This document shows positions 18,267-26,375 of a DNA stretch of 64,000 nucleotides, one piece after another. The DNA lies in assembly GCF_900114415.1 (NCBI RefSeq), contig NZ_FOSZ01000004.1, forward strand, positions 248,001 through 312,000, in the 5' to 3' direction. The number at the start of each line of letters is the position of its first letter. The stretch's first letter is position 1. Below the pieces are notes generated by a model. The model searched no databases. It worked only from the letters and a program-made list of their open reading frames with translations, and was not told the DNA's origin. The stretch is from Shimia haliotis. GTDB lineage: Bacteria > Pseudomonadota > Alphaproteobacteria > Rhodobacterales > Rhodobacteraceae. Made by a program: the position numbers and the translations under genes.

Positions 18267-19313
18267 TCACGCGGCTTTTGCTGCAAGCATCTCGTCAACA
18301 ATGGAGGTCGCGACTCTGTCGGGGCTGCAATCCATCTGCATGGCACGGGTCAGGATCGCATCAAGAGTCACATCCAACGTGTCCAGTTTCTCATCGACAT
18401 AGGCCGCACGATCGTCGATCGCGAGGATTTCTGTGGCAACATTGATGATACCGCCGGCATTGGCGACAAAATCGGGTGCATAAAGGATTCCGCGGGCGTG
18501 CAGGCGGATACCGTCTTCGCTGGTGGCGAGTTGGTTGTTGGCGCCGCCGCAAACCGCGTCCACGTTCAATGCAGCAATCGATTCTGAGTTCAAAATGGCA
18601 CCGATGGCACAGGGGGCAAAAATGTCGGCCTTGGCGGTCAGGATGTCATCAACTGATGCGGCGACTGCTCCGTAGGCTGTGCAGATTTCCTTAACCCGAT
18701 CGGCGTCGATGTCAGCCGCGATCAAATTCGCACCATCCTCATGCAGGAACTGGCAAAGATATCCACCTACATGGCCGAGGCCCTGCACTGATACAGTGCG
18801 GCCACTCAGGTCGTCTGTGCCAAAGCGATGGCGGGCCGTGGTTTTGATCGAATTGAAAATTCCGCGTGCCGTGATCGGGGACGGATCACCAGACGCATGT
18901 GCGCCATTGGGGAGCCCGGCCACAAATTGCGTCTGTCGGGTCATCAGTTCCATATCGGCAGGGCTCATGCCCATGTCTTCCGCGGTCCAGTACCGGCCCT
19001 CAAGAGATTGCACAGCGCGCGCAAAAGTCAGGAGCTGAACGGGCGTCTTTTCAGAGGCATTGCCCATAATCACTGCTTTGCCACCGCCCAATGGAAGGCC
19101 AGCGGCGGCGTTTTTATACGTCATGCCGCGGCTCAGGCGCAAAGCATCGGTTAGCGCTGCGTCTTCGCTCGCATAGGCGCGCATGCGCAGCCCGCCTGCG
19201 GCTGGGCCAAGATGGGTGGAATGCACCGCGATGAACCCTGTAAGCCCGATGTCCGCGTCGTGCACACGCAAGACGGTTTCATGGGTTGGGGTCGAAATGG
19301 GCGTGATTTGCAT
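18267..19313 (-). CDS. Leucine/valine-type (Glu/Leu/Phe/Val family) dehydrogenase
   Basis: This is an NAD-dependent amino-acid dehydrogenase of 348 residues that interconverts a branched-chain or aromatic amino acid with its 2-oxo acid and ammonia. GLRMRAYAS and LPLGGGKAVI contain the substrate and catalytic lysine (Lys79), Asp113 in AEDMGMS is the catalytic acid, and VQGLGHVGGYL is the Rossmann glycine motif. The length fits leucine dehydrogenase better than the roughly 450-residue glutamate enzymes, but the exact substrate is not certain. It is divergent from an Lrp/AsnC regulator, which likely controls it. Confidence 0.88.
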   Translation of the reverse strand: MQITPISTPTHETVLRVHDADIGLTGFIAVHSTHLGPAAGGLRMRAYASEDAALTDALRLSRGMTYKNAAAGLPLGGGKAVIMGNASEKTPVQLLTFARAVQSLEGRYWTAEDMGMSPADMELMTRQTQFVAGLPNGAHASGDPSPITARGIFNSIKTTARHRFGTDDLSGRTVSVQGLGHVGGYLCQFLHEDGANLIAADIDADRVKEICTAYGAVAASVDDILTAKADIFAPCAIGAILNSESIAALNVDAVCGGANNQLATSEDGIRLHARGILYAPDFVANAGGIINVATEILAIDDRAAYVDEKLDTLDVTLDAILTRAMQMDCSPDRVATSIVDEMLAAKAA

Positions 19314-19458
19314 CTGCGTTTCCTTTGGGTCAGCCTGGTCGCGAAGTGCAGCGAATTTGACACAGGGGCAATGGGGATTTTTGCTAAATTTCGCTTGAAA
19401 ATGCAGTTCTGTTGAGGTTTTTCATCCAACGATTCGAGAAAATTTGGGGAATTTCACT
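19314..19458. promoter_or_regulatory. Divergent control region between amino-acid dehydrogenase and Lrp/AsnC regulator
   Basis: This 145-bp divergent region has AT-rich near-symmetric stretches (GCGAATTT near 19351 and AAATTTCGC near 19386). Lrp/AsnC regulators typically bind such AT-rich dyads next to their own genes. No -10/-35 pair is clear enough to call. Confidence 0.35.
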
Positions 19459-19914
19459 ATGGATGGCATAGACCGCAAGATTTTGAGTGTTCTGCAGCGA
19501 GATGGCCGGATGACGCTGTCGGATTTGGCAGAAGCGGTCGGACTGTCCGCGACACCCTGTGCTCGGCGGGTTGACCGTTTGCAATCTGACGGGGTGATCA
19601 CCGGTTATGGTGCCAAGGTGGATGCCCGCAAGCTTGGCTTGCCAGTGACCATTTTTGTATCGGTTGAATTGGAAAAACAGGGATCGGAAGCGATAGAAGC
19701 TTTCGAGCGCGCCATCCGCCCGTTGGAAGAGGTGATGGAGTGTTATTTGATGTCAGGCTCGCGGGATATTTTGTTGCGAGTGGTGGCCGCGGATCTTGAT
19801 GCGTTTGACGCTTTTCTTGAACATCGCTTGATGGCTGTCAAAGGCATCCGGAATATGCGGTCAAATTTTGCCCTAAGAGCCATGGTGCAACGCGATGTTC
19901 TCCCCAGTGCCTAA
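19459..19914 (+). CDS. Lrp/AsnC-family transcriptional regulator
   Basis: This is a 151-residue regulator with an N-terminal winged helix-turn-helix (MDGIDRKILSVLQRDGRM, then LSDLAEAVGLSATPCARRV) and a C-terminal RAM ligand-binding domain (VMECYLMSGSRDILLRVV). The ATG at 19459 has GGGGAA seven bases upstream. It is divergent from the leucine-type dehydrogenase, an arrangement that in other bacteria (the BkdR type) means amino-acid-responsive control of that enzyme. Its stop overlaps that of the convergent GNAT gene by 4 bases. Confidence 0.94.
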   Translation: MDGIDRKILSVLQRDGRMTLSDLAEAVGLSATPCARRVDRLQSDGVITGYGAKVDARKLGLPVTIFVSVELEKQGSEAIEAFERAIRPLEEVMECYLMSGSRDILLRVVAADLDAFDAFLEHRLMAVKGIRNMRSNFALRAMVQRDVLPSA

Positions 19915-20402
19915 AGTCGGTAGCGCTTGAGGCATTTGCCGACAACGGTGCCATTGTCCAACGCCACATCGTCTTTGCGTCTGTAGTCTTCAAAGCCACG
20001 TGACTGATAATAGGCCAGTCCGCCGGTGTTGTCGGCGCGGATTTCGGCGTCGATCCAAAAATACCCTATCTCACGTGCGGCAGCTTTTGTGGCTTCGAAC
20101 AATTGGCTGCCGATGCCAAGGCCGGTGCGGCCAGCTTTGACAAAGGTTCCGATTTCACAGGCCTCGGGTGGGAGGTCACCCCAAGGGCCGATCCATTGAA
20201 ACCCTAGAATTGTGCCGTCATTTTCCTCGGCAATATGCCAAACCGCCCGCTCAGGTGTTGCCATCAGCCAGCCTGCCAGATCTTCGCGGGACAAGGGCTT
20301 TGTGATTGCGGTGGTGCCTCCGATGACGATGATTTCGTTTAAAAGGTCGAGCGTCTGGCGCAAATCGCCTTCGCCTCCTTGGCGGACTGAAATTCGGGTC
20401 AT
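19911..20402 (-). CDS. GNAT-family N-acetyltransferase
   Basis: This is a 163-residue acetyl-CoA-dependent acetyltransferase. The acetyl-CoA loop region is GTFVKAGRTGLGIGSQLFEAT, with the R/Q-x-x-G-x-G/A pattern as RTGLGIG. A C-terminal DNTGGLAYYQSRGFEDY is typical of the fold and of phosphinothricin-like acetyltransferases. The substrate is unknown. It ends over the stop codon of the convergent AsnC gene and starts 48 bases after the HD-domain gene, so the two are probably one transcript. Confidence 0.88.
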   Translation of the reverse strand: MTRISVRQGGEGDLRQTLDLLNEIIVIGGTTAITKPLSREDLAGWLMATPERAVWHIAEENDGTILGFQWIGPWGDLPPEACEIGTFVKAGRTGLGIGSQLFEATKAAAREIGYFWIDAEIRADNTGGLAYYQSRGFEDYRRKDDVALDNGTVVGKCLKRYRL

Positions 20403-20450
20403 AGAGAAGGGCCTGTTGAGGTCAAATATGAGACTAATACACCGGAAAAC

Positions 20451-21035
20451 CTAGATCTGGGACAACAATTCCGCGTGTCGCGAGGTGTAATCATTGCGCG
20501 CCTCCACCGGAGGACGCAAGCGGATGGTCAATCCTTCGATCACCTTCGGATCCGGTCTGCCAAAGAGCTTGTTGGATTCGGTTACGGAAAACCCCGCAAT
20601 CTGCGTCGCTTCCATCCACGCGCTGATTTTGTCGGCCTTCTTGATCTGTGCCTTGATCCGTTTCGGCGTCGCTGCGGGTAGGCCAAACCGGATGTGGATC
20701 GCGGCCGTCAGACGATCATCCAATTCGCCATAAGATGGCCCGACAGCAGCCTTCACCGGCGAAATCATGTCGCCGATCACGTATTCAGGTGCGTCATGCA
20801 GAAGCGCAGCAAGGCGCCATTTCGCGGGTGCAGTTGGATACATGCGCCCAAAAAGCTCTTCTACCAAAAGCGAATGCTCGGCGACGGAGTAGGCAAAATC
20901 GCCATGAGTCTGTCCGTTCCAGCGTGCCACAAACGCGAGGCCATGGGCAATATCCTCGATCTCGATATCAACCGGCGTCGGGTCCAACAGATCCAGCCTG
21001 CGCCCGGAAAGCATGCGTTGCCAAGCTCGTGCCAC
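20451..21035 (-). CDS. HD-domain hydrolase (YfbR-like nucleotidase family)
   Basis: This is a 194-residue metal-dependent phosphohydrolase. The HD metal ligands appear as SVAEHSLLVEE and AALLHDAPEYVIGD with a distal Asp in KADKISAWMEA. The family is close to the 5'-deoxynucleotidase YfbR, suggesting nucleotide pool cleaning, but the substrate is inferred. The start is GTG at 21035, supported by an AGAGGA site seven bases upstream. Confidence 0.86.
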   Translation of the reverse strand: MARAWQRMLSGRRLDLLDPTPVDIEIEDIAHGLAFVARWNGQTHGDFAYSVAEHSLLVEELFGRMYPTAPAKWRLAALLHDAPEYVIGDMISPVKAAVGPSYGELDDRLTAAIHIRFGLPAATPKRIKAQIKKADKISAWMEATQIAGFSVTESNKLFGRPDPKVIEGLTIRLRPPVEARNDYTSRHAELLSQI

Positions 21036-21342
21036 GGTAAAATCCTCTTGGTTTCGGATGCATCTTGGTTAGCGCTGCGTCAGGGTGCGTGCAACGGGGT
21101 TTCCTTCCGCAACCGGACTCACAGGCATAGCCACAACAGACGATGCCCAAAAAAAGCCACATTTCGATGGCATGGTTTTTGAACATGACGGGATCGCGTG
21201 CTGCCAGCAAAATAACGTGATCAACCGTGTTTTGAAAACCGGCACGGCGATACCGACATCAATAGCGAGGGGGGCACGTTCAATGCTTCCTCCCGCGTGT
21301 CCTCCTCACATTTTCTGAACCTGAAATGAGCAGGAGGTCGTC
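21036..21342. other. 307-bp gap with a hairpin and a weak Cys-rich frame
   Basis: No convincing gene lies here. A short GCCA/TGGC hairpin (21156-21171) is flanked by seven A on one side and five T on the other, so it looks terminator-like on both strands. A minus-strand frame from the ATG at 21186 would encode a 72-residue Cys-rich peptide, but it has no ribosome site and runs 68 bases into the HD-domain gene. I looked for an SAH or SAM riboswitch because ahcY is near and found no consensus core. Confidence 0.4.
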
Positions 21343-21675
21343 ATGTTCAAGCGACTGATATGTGGGGGCGTGCTTCTTGGCATGACCGCAACCGCACAGC
21401 CTGTTGCCGCTCAGAATTTGCACTGTGCCGCGCGGGATCGCATGGTGGAGCGGTTGGAGAGCAAATATTCCGAAGTTCTCACAGCCGGCGGTCTGCAAGG
21501 CTCCACCGCCAACGCAACATTGATCGAGGTCTGGGCCTCGCAAAAGACCGGCACCTTTACGGTCATCATGACCAACCCACAGGGCGTAAGCTGTATCGTC
21601 GCGGCTGGTACCGACTGGCATCAGGAAAAACTGTCCCGCTTGGATCTGGCGGAATCCGACGAGGTGCCGTTGTAG
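21343..21675 (+). CDS. Small secreted protein of unknown function
   Basis: This is a 110-residue protein with a clear signal peptide ([20 protein letters not shown], cleavage likely after VAAQ). It has a consensus AGGAGG ribosome site six bases before the ATG. The mature part contains two cysteines and the pattern [20 protein letters not shown], seen in short periplasmic proteins annotated only as hypothetical in roseobacters. It ends 58 bases before ahcY on the same strand, so the two may share a transcript. Confidence 0.8.
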   Translation: MFKRLICGGVLLGMTATAQPVAAQNLHCAARDRMVERLESKYSEVLTAGGLQGSTANATLIEVWASQKTGTFTVIMTNPQGVSCIVAAGTDWHQEKLSRLDLAESDEVPL

Positions 21676-21733
21676 AAAAGGCTCTTCGGTGTTATCTGGG
21701 CGCAAATGGATAACCCGTAAGGAGCTGGGCGCA
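21676..21733 (+). promoter_or_regulatory. ahcY leader with 6-bp hairpin and duplicated start-like segment
   Basis: The leader holds a hairpin (21691-21696 with 21709-21714). CTGGGCGCAA followed by ATGG occurs at 21696-21709, and CTGGGCGCAATGG occurs again at the real ahcY start. The first copy would open a four-codon frame (Met-Asp-Asn-Pro-stop). An AAGGAG nine bases before the ahcY ATG is the true ribosome site. It does not match the SAH riboswitch consensus that I know. Confidence 0.35.
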
Positions 21734-23116
21734 ATGGCGACCGACTATATTGTAAAAGATATCTCTCTGGCCGACTTTGGCCGTAAGGAACTGGATATTG
21801 CCGAAACCGAAATGCCGGGCCTGATGGCGCTGCGTGAAGAATTCGGCGAAAGCAAGCCCTTGGCCGGTGCGCGCATTGTCGGATCGCTGCATATGACGAT
21901 TCAGACGGCATGCCTGATCGAAACGCTTGTCGCGCTGGGCGCGGATGTGCGCTGGGCAAGCTGCAACATCTTTTCCACCCAAGACCACGCCGCCGCAGCG
22001 ATTGCGGCCTCTGGTGTGCCGGTATTCGCGATCAAAGGTCAGTCGCTGGAAGAGCATTGGGATTATCTGGACAAGTCGTTCTTGTTCCCCGAGGGCCCCA
22101 ACATGATCCTTGATGATGGCGGCGACGCGACACTCTACGTCCTGTTGGGCGCCAAGGCAGAAGCCGGCGAAGACCTGGGTGTTGCGACTTCCGAGGAAGA
22201 AGAAGCCATTCATGCGCAGATCAAAAAGCGTATGGCCGAAAGCCCCGGTTGGTTCACCAAAACTCGTGAAGCGATCATGGGTGTTTCTGAAGAAACCACC
22301 ACCGGTGTTCACCGCCTTTATGATCTGCACAAAAAAGGCGAGCTGCCGTTCCCTGCGATCAACGTGAACGACTCTGTGACCAAGTCGAAGTTCGACAACA
22401 AGTACGGCTGCAAAGAGTCGCTGGTTGACGGCATCCGCCGCGCCACCGACACGATGATGGCCGGCAAAGTGGCTGTTGTTTGCGGCTACGGCGACGTGGG
22501 CAAAGGTTCCGCAGCATCGCTCGCAGGCGCGGGCGCACGCGTGAAAGTGACCGAAGCCGACCCGATCTGTGCGCTTCAGGCGGCGATGGACGGCTTTGAA
22601 GTCGTGCTGCTCGAAGAAAGCCTCGACGCGGACATCTTCATCACCACCACCGGCAACAAAGACGTGATCCGCATCGAGCACATGCGCGAGATGAAGGACA
22701 TGGCGATTGTTGGCAACATTGGCCACTTCGACAATGAAATTCAGGTCGCAAGCCTGAAGAACCACAAGTGGACCAACATCAAAGAGCAGGTGGACATGAT
22801 CGAGATGCCGAATGGCAACCGGTTGATCCTGCTGTCCGAAGGTCGTCTATTGAACCTTGGCAACGCCACCGGCCACCCGTCGTTTGTAATGTCCGCGAGC
22901 TTCACCAACCAGGTGCTGGCGCAGATCGAGCTGTTCACCAAAGGCGAGCAGTACAACAACGAAGTGTACATCCTGCCCAAGCATCTCGACGAGAAAGTGG
23001 CTGCGCTGCACCTCGCCAAAGTGGGCGCGAAGCTGTCCAAGCTGACACCAGAGCAAGCGGCTTATATCGGCGTGACGCCGGAAGGCCCGTTCAAACCGGA
23101 GCACTACCGCTACTAA
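21734..23116 (+). CDS. ahcY: S-adenosylhomocysteine hydrolase
   Basis: This enzyme cleaves S-adenosylhomocysteine to homocysteine and adenosine, removing the inhibitor left by SAM-dependent methylation. It has 460 residues. [10 protein letters not shown] is the N-terminal substrate motif, [12 protein letters not shown] binds NAD, and the C-terminal lysine-tyrosine tail is PFKPEHYRY. The start was set at MATDYIVKD, preceded by AAGGAG. It lies near the reg block, where regB-senC-regA-hvrA-ahcY is known in Rhodobacter; here hvrA is absent and other genes intervene. Confidence 0.97.
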   Translation: MATDYIVKDISLADFGRKELDIAETEMPGLMALREEFGESKPLAGARIVGSLHMTIQTACLIETLVALGADVRWASCNIFSTQDHAAAAIAASGVPVFAIKGQSLEEHWDYLDKSFLFPEGPNMILDDGGDATLYVLLGAKAEAGEDLGVATSEEEEAIHAQIKKRMAESPGWFTKTREAIMGVSEETTTGVHRLYDLHKKGELPFPAINVNDSVTKSKFDNKYGCKESLVDGIRRATDTMMAGKVAVVCGYGDVGKGSAASLAGAGARVKVTEADPICALQAAMDGFEVVLLEESLDADIFITTTGNKDVIRIEHMREMKDMAIVGNIGHFDNEIQVASLKNHKWTNIKEQVDMIEMPNGNRLILLSEGRLLNLGNATGHPSFVMSASFTNQVLAQIELFTKGEQYNNEVYILPKHLDEKVAALHLAKVGAKLSKLTPEQAAYIGVTPEGPFKPEHYRY

Positions 23117-23135
23117 GTGGCTGTGACGTAGAAAC

Positions 23136-23173
23136 AAAAAACGGCGCTCCCAATCGGAGCGCCGTTTTTGTTT
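23136..23173. terminator. Bidirectional terminator between ahcY and msrA
   Basis: A 10-bp perfect stem (23141-23150 with 23156-23165, 5-nt loop) is flanked by an A-run on one side and a T-run on the other, extending the pairing. It can end both ahcY (plus) and msrA (minus) transcripts. Confidence 0.88.
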
Positions 23174-23188
23174 GGAATAACTGCAGGA

Positions 23189-23851
23189 TCAGTTGCCGAC
23201 AAAGGGCGCTGCGCTTCCCCAAAGCGCTTTGACCTTGGCGTCGCGCTTGCAAGCTTTGCGATACCGTTTGTAGGCTTCGCTCTGTTTCTTGGGCCCGAAC
23301 CGCGTCAGGACGATGTTGTCGCCCTTGTAGTAATCCTGATGATAATCTTCGGCGTCATAAAACCGGCTGGCGTTCAGGATCGGTGTGACAACTGTGCGCC
23401 CAAGGGCAGCCTGCGCCTCGGATTTGGCGGCCTCTGCCAAAGCTTTTTCCGCTTTGCCGGAGGCAAAAACAGCGGTGCGATAGCTGTCACCACGGTCACA
23501 AAACTGTCCGCCGGCATCGGTTGGATCAACCGACCGGAAAAACAGGTTCAACAGTTCTTCGCGGCTCACTTTGGCGGGGTCAAAGATGATTTTTACCGCC
23601 TCATAGTGGCCAGTGCCGCCTTTGGTCACTTGCTTGTAGGTCGGCTTTTTGGTGGTGCCACCCGTATAGCCGGATACGGCTTCTTTCACACCTGGGACAC
23701 TTTCAAAATCGCTTTCAACGCACCAAAAACACCCCCCCGCAACAATCAGAGTTTCGCTGCTGGCGGCATTTGCCTGTTTGCCGTTGGCCACAGCGCCGAT
23801 CAGGATCAACACAAAGAGGGCGGCGGCTTTCAGGTTCTGGATCTTTGACAT
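23189..23851 (-). CDS. msrA: Exported peptide-methionine (S)-S-oxide reductase
   Basis: MsrA repairs oxidised methionine in proteins. The catalytic motif GGCFWCVE is at residues 39-46 with Cys41, and the HYEAVKIIFDP and FCDRGDSYRTAVF blocks are typical. The 220-residue protein carries an N-terminal signal peptide (LKAAALFVLILIGAVANG, cleavage near ANAA), so it should act in the periplasm; many MsrA are cytoplasmic. The start has AAGGAG nine bases upstream. It is divergent from the class IV aminotransferase gene. Confidence 0.93.
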   Translation of the reverse strand: MSKIQNLKAAALFVLILIGAVANGKQANAASSETLIVAGGCFWCVESDFESVPGVKEAVSGYTGGTTKKPTYKQVTKGGTGHYEAVKIIFDPAKVSREELLNLFFRSVDPTDAGGQFCDRGDSYRTAVFASGKAEKALAEAAKSEAQAALGRTVVTPILNASRFYDAEDYHQDYYKGDNIVLTRFGPKKQSEAYKRYRKACKRDAKVKALWGSAAPFVGN

Positions 23852-24014
23852 CTCGTATCACTCCTTTGAACCCACACTGCGCCACTGTCTAAGGACCCTC
23901 AATCCTGTGAAATCAAATGTCACGTCGTGGTGATCAGCTTTGATCACAATTTCCGACTTGGCCTTCTTGACGCGTGGCACTAGCGTCTCGTGACACAAGA
24001 AGGAAAGAGCGCTC

Positions 24015-24929
24015 ATGACCGATCACGTCACCACACATCAGGCCGCCGAGGATGCTCGCAACGAAGACATTCTGATCTGGCTCAATGGCCGTGTCGTGCC
24101 AAAAGCGGAGGCCGTTGTGTCTGTTTATGACAGCGGCTTTATGCTCGGGGATGGCGTGTGGGAAGGGCTGCGCCTTTACAATGGGCATTGGGCGTTTCTG
24201 TCTGAACATATCGACCGTCTGTTTGAGGCCGCCAAGGCCATTGATCTGGACATCGGGCTTGATACGGCTGGCGTCATTCAAGCATTGGAAGACACCCGCG
24301 CCGCCAACAATATGACAACCGACGCCCATGCCCGCCTTATGGTGACGCGCGGCGTCAAAACACGTCCGTTCCAGCATCCTGGGCTAAGTCGTCAAGGCCC
24401 GACGATGACCATCATCATGGAACATTCCAAACCCTCTCTGCCGCGTCCGATCCGCCTTGCCACCGTGCCGCACATTCGCGGCCTGCCGATGACGCAAGAC
24501 CCTAAGTTGAACTCCCATTCTAAGCTCAATTGTATCCTTGCCTGCATTGCCGCCGAAAAGGCCGGTGCTGACGAAGCGCTGATGCTCGACATCAATGGTT
24601 TTGTGAACACGACCAACGCTTGCAACTTCTTTATCGTGCGCAAAGGCGCCGTTTGGACTTCGACGGGCGATTACTGCATGAACGGTATCACCCGCCAAAA
24701 GGTGATCGACGTCTGCCGTGCTGACGGTATCCCGGTTTTCGAGCGCAATTATTCTCTGGTCGACACCTACGGCGCGGACGAGGCATTTCTTACCGGCACT
24801 TTCGGTGCCCAAACACCCGTAAGTGAAATCGACGGACGTCAGATCGGGACCGGTGAAATGGGCGACATGACCAAACACATCCGCGCACTCTATAAAGATT
24901 TGGTGGCAAAAGACGCCGCCAAATCCTGA
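24015..24929 (+). CDS. Class IV PLP aminotransferase (branched-chain/D-amino acid type)
   Basis: This is a 304-residue fold-type IV PLP enzyme. The PLP lysine is Lys170 in LNSHSKLNCILA. GDGVWEGLRLYNG and MLDINGFVNTTNACNFFIV are family signatures, and TGTFGAQTPVSEID closes the phosphate site. Substrates could be branched-chain amino acids or another 2-oxo acid; the sequence differs enough from IlvE that I do not name it. It is followed after 53 bases by a sulfotransferase-like gene, with an 11-bp repeat array in between. Confidence 0.9.
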   Translation: MTDHVTTHQAAEDARNEDILIWLNGRVVPKAEAVVSVYDSGFMLGDGVWEGLRLYNGHWAFLSEHIDRLFEAAKAIDLDIGLDTAGVIQALEDTRAANNMTTDAHARLMVTRGVKTRPFQHPGLSRQGPTMTIIMEHSKPSLPRPIRLATVPHIRGLPMTQDPKLNSHSKLNCILACIAAEKAGADEALMLDINGFVNTTNACNFFIVRKGAVWTSTGDYCMNGITRQKVIDVCRADGIPVFERNYSLVDTYGADEAFLTGTFGAQTPVSEIDGRQIGTGEMGDMTKHIRALYKDLVAKDAAKS

Positions 24930-24940
24930 GTAAAGAATTC

Positions 24941-24970
24941 ACCGACGCAATACCGACACGATACCGACAG
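24941..24970 (+). repeat. 11-bp-period direct repeat array (ACCGAC x3)
   Basis: ACCGAC starts at 24941, 24952 and 24963, exactly 11 bases apart, with similar spacers (GCAAT, ACGAT). The last copy runs into the AGGAG of the next gene. A four-copy array of nearly the same sequence lies at 40006-40044 in the opposite orientation. The 11-bp period puts the copies on one DNA face, as in sites for OmpR/PhoB-type regulators, but the role is unknown. Confidence 0.75.
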
Positions 24971-24982
24971 GAGTTTTGCCCC

Positions 24983-25696
24983 GTGAAAATCGCAATGTGG
25001 AGCGGCCCCCGAAACCTTTCAACCGCGATGATGTATGCCTTCGGAAACCGACCGGATTGCACAGTTGTTGATGAACCGTTTTATGCTGCCTACTTGTCGA
25101 TCACCGGCCTTAATCATCCGATGCGCGATGAAATACTGGCCGCGCAAAACCGGAATCCCGACGCCGTGGCCGAGATGTTGCTTGGCGTCCATCCGGACGG
25201 AAAACGAGTTTATTATCAAAAACATATGACACAGCACATGATTGAGGGCGTGCCCCGAGACTGGATGCGGAATGTGACAAATGTTTTTCTAATCCGTCAC
25301 CCTGCTCGCGTGATATCGTCATATGCCGCCAAGCGCGAAAACCCGACGCTGGCAGATATCGGATTTGCGCAACAATCAGAGTTGTTCGATTTGGTGGCGT
25401 CGTGGGGGCAAGATCCCGTAGTAGTTGACAGCCATGACATCCGCGATGATCCACAAGGTATGCTGGAAAAGCTTTGCGATTCCATTGGCTTGTCATTTTC
25501 AGAGGCGATGTTGTCGTGGCCGGAAGGTGGTCATAGGAACGACGGCGTTTGGGCGCCGCATTGGTACGGATCAGTGTGGAATTCCACCGGTTTTGACGGC
25601 GCCGAAGGTCCACTTCCGATGGTGCCAGACCACCTTCAAAGTGTGCTAAACGCCGCATTGCCACTCTATGAAAAGATGAAGGCCGCCAAACTTTAA
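24983..25696 (+). CDS. Sulfotransferase-like P-loop protein
   Basis: This is a 237-residue protein starting with GTG, with AGGAG nine bases upstream. The N-terminus MKIAMWSGPRNLSTAMMYAF resembles a sulfotransferase PAPS-binding loop with S-x-PR-N-x-S in place of the usual PK-x-GTT. A second conserved segment is VFLIRHPARVISSYAAKR (3'-phosphate-like site). Proteins of this type are annotated as sulfotransferase-like. From memory, they occur fused to a class IV aminotransferase in some eukaryotic proteins, which fits the adjacent gene here. The reaction is not known. Confidence 0.8.
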   Translation: MKIAMWSGPRNLSTAMMYAFGNRPDCTVVDEPFYAAYLSITGLNHPMRDEILAAQNRNPDAVAEMLLGVHPDGKRVYYQKHMTQHMIEGVPRDWMRNVTNVFLIRHPARVISSYAAKRENPTLADIGFAQQSELFDLVASWGQDPVVVDSHDIRDDPQGMLEKLCDSIGLSFSEAMLSWPEGGHRNDGVWAPHWYGSVWNSTGFDGAEGPLPMVPDHLQSVLNAALPLYEKMKAAKL

Positions 25697-25812
25697 CCGG
25701 CGCCATATGGGGCTCATTGCCTATGAGGGACCACTCAAACCGTCTGTAGGGTTTTCCTAAGTGGTAGCGGCGTGTATGTATTTGGCAATGCTTATTTTTT
25801 GGACCCGATATT
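25697..25812 (+). promoter_or_regulatory. Upstream region of the rhamnose operon
   Basis: This 116-bp gap precedes rfbC, the first gene of the polysaccharide locus. It contains a short hairpin (CTCAT/ATGAG with a 5-nt loop) and a T-rich stretch near 25795. I cannot assign -35/-10 boxes with confidence. Confidence 0.3.
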
Positions 25813-26370
25813 ATGTTGGATGTAGTGGCCCTTGGATTGCCGGGTGTCGTGTTGCTGACCCCCGCTCGTTTTGGCGATAATCGCGGATTTTTCTCGGAAA
25901 GTTGGAACCGCCAGCGTATGGCGGAAGCGGGATTGGACATCGATTTTGTTCAAGACAACCATAGCCTTAGCAGCGAAGCGGGTACCATTCGCGGCCTGCA
26001 CTTTCAAACACCACCTCACGCGCAGGGCAAACTGGTGCGATGTGGCCGTGGTGCTCTGTTTGATGTGGCGGTCGATATTCGTAAAGGCAGCCCGACCTAT
26101 GGTCAGTGGGTGGGCGAGGAGCTCACCGCGGAAAACGGCAAACAGTTGTGGATCCCCCCAGGATTTGCGCATGGCTTTGTGACCCGCGCGCCCGACACGG
26201 AAATCATCTACAAATGCACGGACTACTACGCGCCGGATTGTGATGCCGGCTTGCGTTGGGACAGCTGCGGGGTCGATTGGAGTTTTGACGGCGCACCGAT
26301 TTTGTCCGAGAAAGACACGCTCGCACCGACATTTGAGGGCTTTGATAGCCGTTTCAACTACGAAGGCTGA
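25813..26370 (+). CDS. rfbC: dTDP-4-dehydrorhamnose 3,5-epimerase
   Basis: This is the third step of dTDP-L-rhamnose synthesis. It is a 185-residue cupin. The catalytic His63 lies in TIRGLHFQ, followed by [19 protein letters not shown] and [10 protein letters not shown], all family hallmarks. It opens the operon rfbC-rfbB-sulfotransferase-rfbD-rfbA, with rfbB starting 5 bases later. Confidence 0.96.
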   Translation: MLDVVALGLPGVVLLTPARFGDNRGFFSESWNRQRMAEAGLDIDFVQDNHSLSSEAGTIRGLHFQTPPHAQGKLVRCGRGALFDVAVDIRKGSPTYGQWVGEELTAENGKQLWIPPGFAHGFVTRAPDTEIIYKCTDYYAPDCDAGLRWDSCGVDWSFDGAPILSEKDTLAPTFEGFDSRFNYEG

Positions 26371-26375
26371 TCGAA

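Noticed and set aside
21252..21257. Single ACCGAC as a third copy of the 11-bp array
   Set aside because: No neighbouring units at 11-base distance on either side, so it is probably chance.
21036..21733. SAH or SAM riboswitch upstream of ahcY
   Set aside because: No match to the conserved cores that I know for SAH, SAM-II or SAM/SAH riboswitches in the leader or in the upstream gap.
21692..22765. Minus-strand open frame of 357 codons antisense to ahcY
   Set aside because: ahcY is certain on the plus strand; the antisense frame arises from its codon bias and has no recognised motif.
25110..25940. Minus-strand frame spanning the sulfotransferase-like gene and rfbC
   Set aside because: Antisense to two recognisable plus-strand genes, with no domain of its own.
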